This document shows, one piece after another, positions 62,119 to 64,000 of a stretch of 64,000 nucleotides of DNA. The stretch is taken from NCBI RefSeq assembly GCF_014323405.1, contig NZ_JACRWE010000001.1, positions 620,001 through 684,000 of the forward strand, in the 5' to 3' direction. Below the pieces are notes generated by a model. It did not search any database. It worked only from the letters and a program-made list of their open reading frames with translations, and had not been told where the DNA came from. Position 1 is the stretch's first letter; each line of letters begins with the position of its first letter. This DNA comes from Romboutsia faecis. GTDB lineage: Bacteria > Bacillota > Clostridia > Peptostreptococcales > Peptostreptococcaceae. The position numbers and the translations under genes were made by a program.

Positions 62119-63373
62119 ATGTGAATATTCTTATCTTCATTATTCTGTTTTTATCAAGACTTTCTATACACAACCTTATATTATCTACTTCAACAACTTC
62201 ATTTTCTTCTGGAATACGTCCTAAATGACCTATTATAAAACCTCCTATAGAATCAAATTCTTCTGATTCTAATTTAGTTCCTATCATTTCATTTACATCA
62301 GTTATTTTAGTACTTCCTTCAACTATATATTCATCTTCTTTTATCACTTGTATTTCATCATCTTCTTCATCATACTCATCATCTATATCACCAACAATTA
62401 CTTCAACTAAATCTTCTACTGTTATTAGACCTGCTGTAGCTCCATATTCGTCTACTACAATTGCCATTTGACATTTTTCTTTTTTCATTTCTTCTAATAG
62501 TTGAGTAATCTTCTTAAATTCATACGTGAAAAATGCTTCTCTTACATACTCTTTTATATTAAAGTTTTCAATTTCTTCATCTTCTAGGAATACTACATCC
62601 TTTATATTAAGAATACCTATTATATTATCTATAGATTCTTCATATACAGGTAATCTACTTAACTTTTCATTTTTAAATAAATCCATGATTTCTTCATAAG
62701 TATCTTCTGCATTTATAGCTACAATATCTAATCTTTGAATCATCGCCTCTTTGGCCTGCATATCACCAAATTGGAATACATTGTTGATTATTTCTCTTTC
62801 TTCAATTTCAAGTACTCCCTCTTCATGACTTACATTTACCATAGTTTTAAGCTCTTCTTCAGTTATATATGGTTGAATGCCTTTATCTTGAACTCCAAGA
62901 ACCTTGAATATAACCCAAGTTATTATGTTAAACACCCATACTACAGGTTTTAAAAATACTATGGTAGCCTTAATTGGCTTAGAAACTATAAGCGCCACCT
63001 TTTCAGTATTGTTAGCTGCTATAGTTTTTGGAGTAATTTCTCCAAATATTAGTACTAATATTGTCATAACTGCAGTTGCTATAGGTACACCACTTTCTCC
63101 ATATAAAGACATAAATAACGATGTTGATATAGATGTTGCTGCTATATTCACAACATTATTTCCTACCAATATAGATGTTAAAAGATTATTTGGGTTATCT
63201 ATTAAAGAGCCTACTAATTTAGCACCTTTAACTCCTTCTTCTTTCATGTACCTTATTCTAATTTTGCTTAAAGACATTAAAGCAGTTTCTGATGCAGAGA
63301 AAAAACCTGAACCTACTAATAATATCCCTAATAATACTATTTGAATCAAATTACTACTACTGGTCGAATCCAA
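62117..63373 (-). CDS. CorC/HlyC (CNNM)-family membrane protein
   Basis: A 418-residue protein with a CNNM/DUF21 transmembrane domain (about 1-185, four helices), two CBS domains (about 200-325) and a C-terminal CorC/HlyC domain (about 340-418) that ends in a beta strand pair. 'EITPKTIAANNTEKVALIVS' is the conserved motif after helix 3. Family members export magnesium or sodium and sense nucleotides through CBS. It starts with TTG at 63373 with AGGAG about 11 bases upstream. Confidence 0.85.
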   Translation of the reverse strand: MDSTSSSNLIQIVLLGILLVGSGFFSASETALMSLSKIRIRYMKEEGVKGAKLVGSLIDNPNNLLTSILVGNNVVNIAATSISTSLFMSLYGESGVPIATAVMTILVLIFGEITPKTIAANNTEKVALIVSKPIKATIVFLKPVVWVFNIITWVIFKVLGVQDKGIQPYITEEELKTMVNVSHEEGVLEIEEREIINNVFQFGDMQAKEAMIQRLDIVAINAEDTYEEIMDLFKNEKLSRLPVYEESIDNIIGILNIKDVVFLEDEEIENFNIKEYVREAFFTYEFKKITQLLEEMKKEKCQMAIVVDEYGATAGLITVEDLVEVIVGDIDDEYDEEDDEIQVIKEDEYIVEGSTKITDVNEMIGTKLESEEFDSIGGFIIGHLGRIPEENEVVEVDNIRLCIESLDKNRIMKIRIFT

Positions 63374-63662
63374 CCTTTACCACACTCCTAATTTTTTGTT
63401 TTTTAATGTTCAGTATAATGTTAGTATTAATTATAACACAAGTATATATTTTTTGGAAACAGTACAATTCATATAAGTTTATCCCATAATATTATGCCCT
63501 CATATTAACAATAAATATTTATATCAATAAATTTAATACCCTTTTTTATTTTATAATTACATATATGTAATTTAAGTTTAAATTATTATTTTATTAATAA
63601 AATTTTCAATAACTACTAATAATAATTTGTATAAATTTAAATTTACATATGGAGGTAATTTA
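63374..63662 (+). other. Divergent intergenic region at the right end
   Basis: An AT-rich stretch between the CorC/HlyC gene and the reductase gene. It must contain two divergent promoters, but I cannot place either with confidence. No hairpin, ORF or known operator stands out. Confidence 0.4.
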
Positions 63663-64000
63663 ATGAAAGATTTACTAGATAAAGGTGCTGTTTTACAACG
63701 AGATAAAGAAACTTATGCTATTGCTCCTCATGTCCCTGCAGGATTAATAACATCTGATCAACTTAGAAAACTCGCTGATGTAGCCGATAAATATAATGTC
63801 AGCGCTATAAAAATTACAGCTGCACAACGTATAGCTTTGGTTGGATTAAAGGAAGATGATATTGATAGTGTATGGAATGATTTAGGTATGAAGCCCGGAG
63901 CTGCAATAGGTCTATGTGTAAGAAGTATTAAAACTTGCCCTGGAACTACTTTTTGTAAAAGAGGATTCAGAGACTCTGTAAAAATGGGATTAGCCTTAGA
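63663..64000 (+). CDS. Nitrite/sulfite reductase-like protein, N-terminal part (cut by window edge)
   Basis: The ATG at 63663, six bases after GGAGG, opens a frame running off the window (112 codons seen). The N-terminal half (IAPHVPAGLITSDQLRKLAD, 'VSAIKITAAQRIALVGL') is the ferredoxin-like half-domain of sulfite/nitrite reductases. KTCPGTTFCKRG begins the iron-sulfur/siroheme-binding half with the C-x5-C pair. It could be a small single-subunit sulfite reductase homologue of the kind found in anaerobes. The length and remaining ligands are outside the window. Confidence 0.75.
   Translation, partial: MKDLLDKGAVLQRDKETYAIAPHVPAGLITSDQLRKLADVADKYNVSAIKITAAQRIALVGLKEDDIDSVWNDLGMKPGAAIGLCVRSIKTCPGTTFCKRGFRDSVKMGLAL

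Overview
This window is strongly AT-rich chromosome from an anaerobic, endospore-forming low-GC Clostridia, most likely Peptostreptococcaceae (Paraclostridium/Paeniclostridium/Romboutsia-like). The basis is codon use rich in ATA/AGA/TTA, consistent GGAGG ribosome sites, several TTG/GTG starts, a SpoVB-type flippase, Cys/His-rich coat-like proteins, a YtvI-type permease, a 684-residue clostridial-length urocanate hydratase and M18/PepT peptidases. The species call is inference. No rRNA, tRNA, insertion sequence, prophage or CRISPR array was seen. Most genes lie on the minus strand.

Layout. 0-2.7 kb: an AraC regulator converges on fucO (lactaldehyde reductase), followed by a small HesB-like protein. 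2.7-9.6 kb: a secreted LxxG-heptad-repeat protein and an MmpL/RND exporter under a promoter carrying two copies of a GGCATGCC palindrome, then a membrane-anchored metallophosphoesterase, a TetR regulator and a small basic protein. 9.7-13 kb: a PadR/DUF2812 pair with paired operators, and an ABC exporter. 13.2-17.1 kb: a Fur-boxed yclNOPQ-type siderophore uptake operon. 17.3-21 kb: mobB-moeA, a lipoprotein and a LysR regulator. 21-24.1 kb: M18 aminopeptidase, a DUF896 protein and a MocR/GntR regulator. 24.2-28.8 kb: a SpoVB-like flippase, two related unknown proteins and a Cys/His-rich coat-like protein. 28.8-30.7 kb: a 6S-like RNA and a divergent pair encoding one very acidic-tailed and one lysine-tailed protein. 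30.7-37.2 kb: the hut operon hutH-hutU-ftcD-hutI-fchA. 37.4-38.5 kb: a LacI regulator. 38.6-40.4 kb: an array of five tiny two-helix membrane proteins ending in Asp/Cys tails (a sixth lies at 49.4 kb). 41 kb: acyl carrier protein. 41.4-49 kb: a complete glucuronate pathway (uxaC, SDR mannonate oxidoreductase, uxuA, kdgK, eda, GPH symporter) and its FCD-type GntR regulator, with matching TTGTATAC operators at both promoters. 49.7-54.3 kb: nucleoid-associated protein, RluA pseudouridine synthase, MFS exporter, XRE regulator, YbaK deacylase. 54.4-58.1 kb: a YtrA-type GntR/ABC operon with two duplicated permeases that carry extra C-terminal domains. 58.2-63.4 kb: nadK-yfcE, then pepT, a YtvI-like permease and a CorC/HlyC protein. 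The right edge holds the start of a nitrite/sulfite reductase-like gene.

Metabolic reading. The cell can ferment histidine by the tetrahydrofolate route (to glutamate plus methenyl-THF) and glucuronate by the Ashwell route (to pyruvate plus glyceraldehyde-3-phosphate). It takes up a ferric siderophore under Fur control and handles molybdenum cofactor. The least explained material is the small Asp/Cys-tail membrane protein family, the acidic/basic divergent pair, and the paired-palindrome MmpL promoter.
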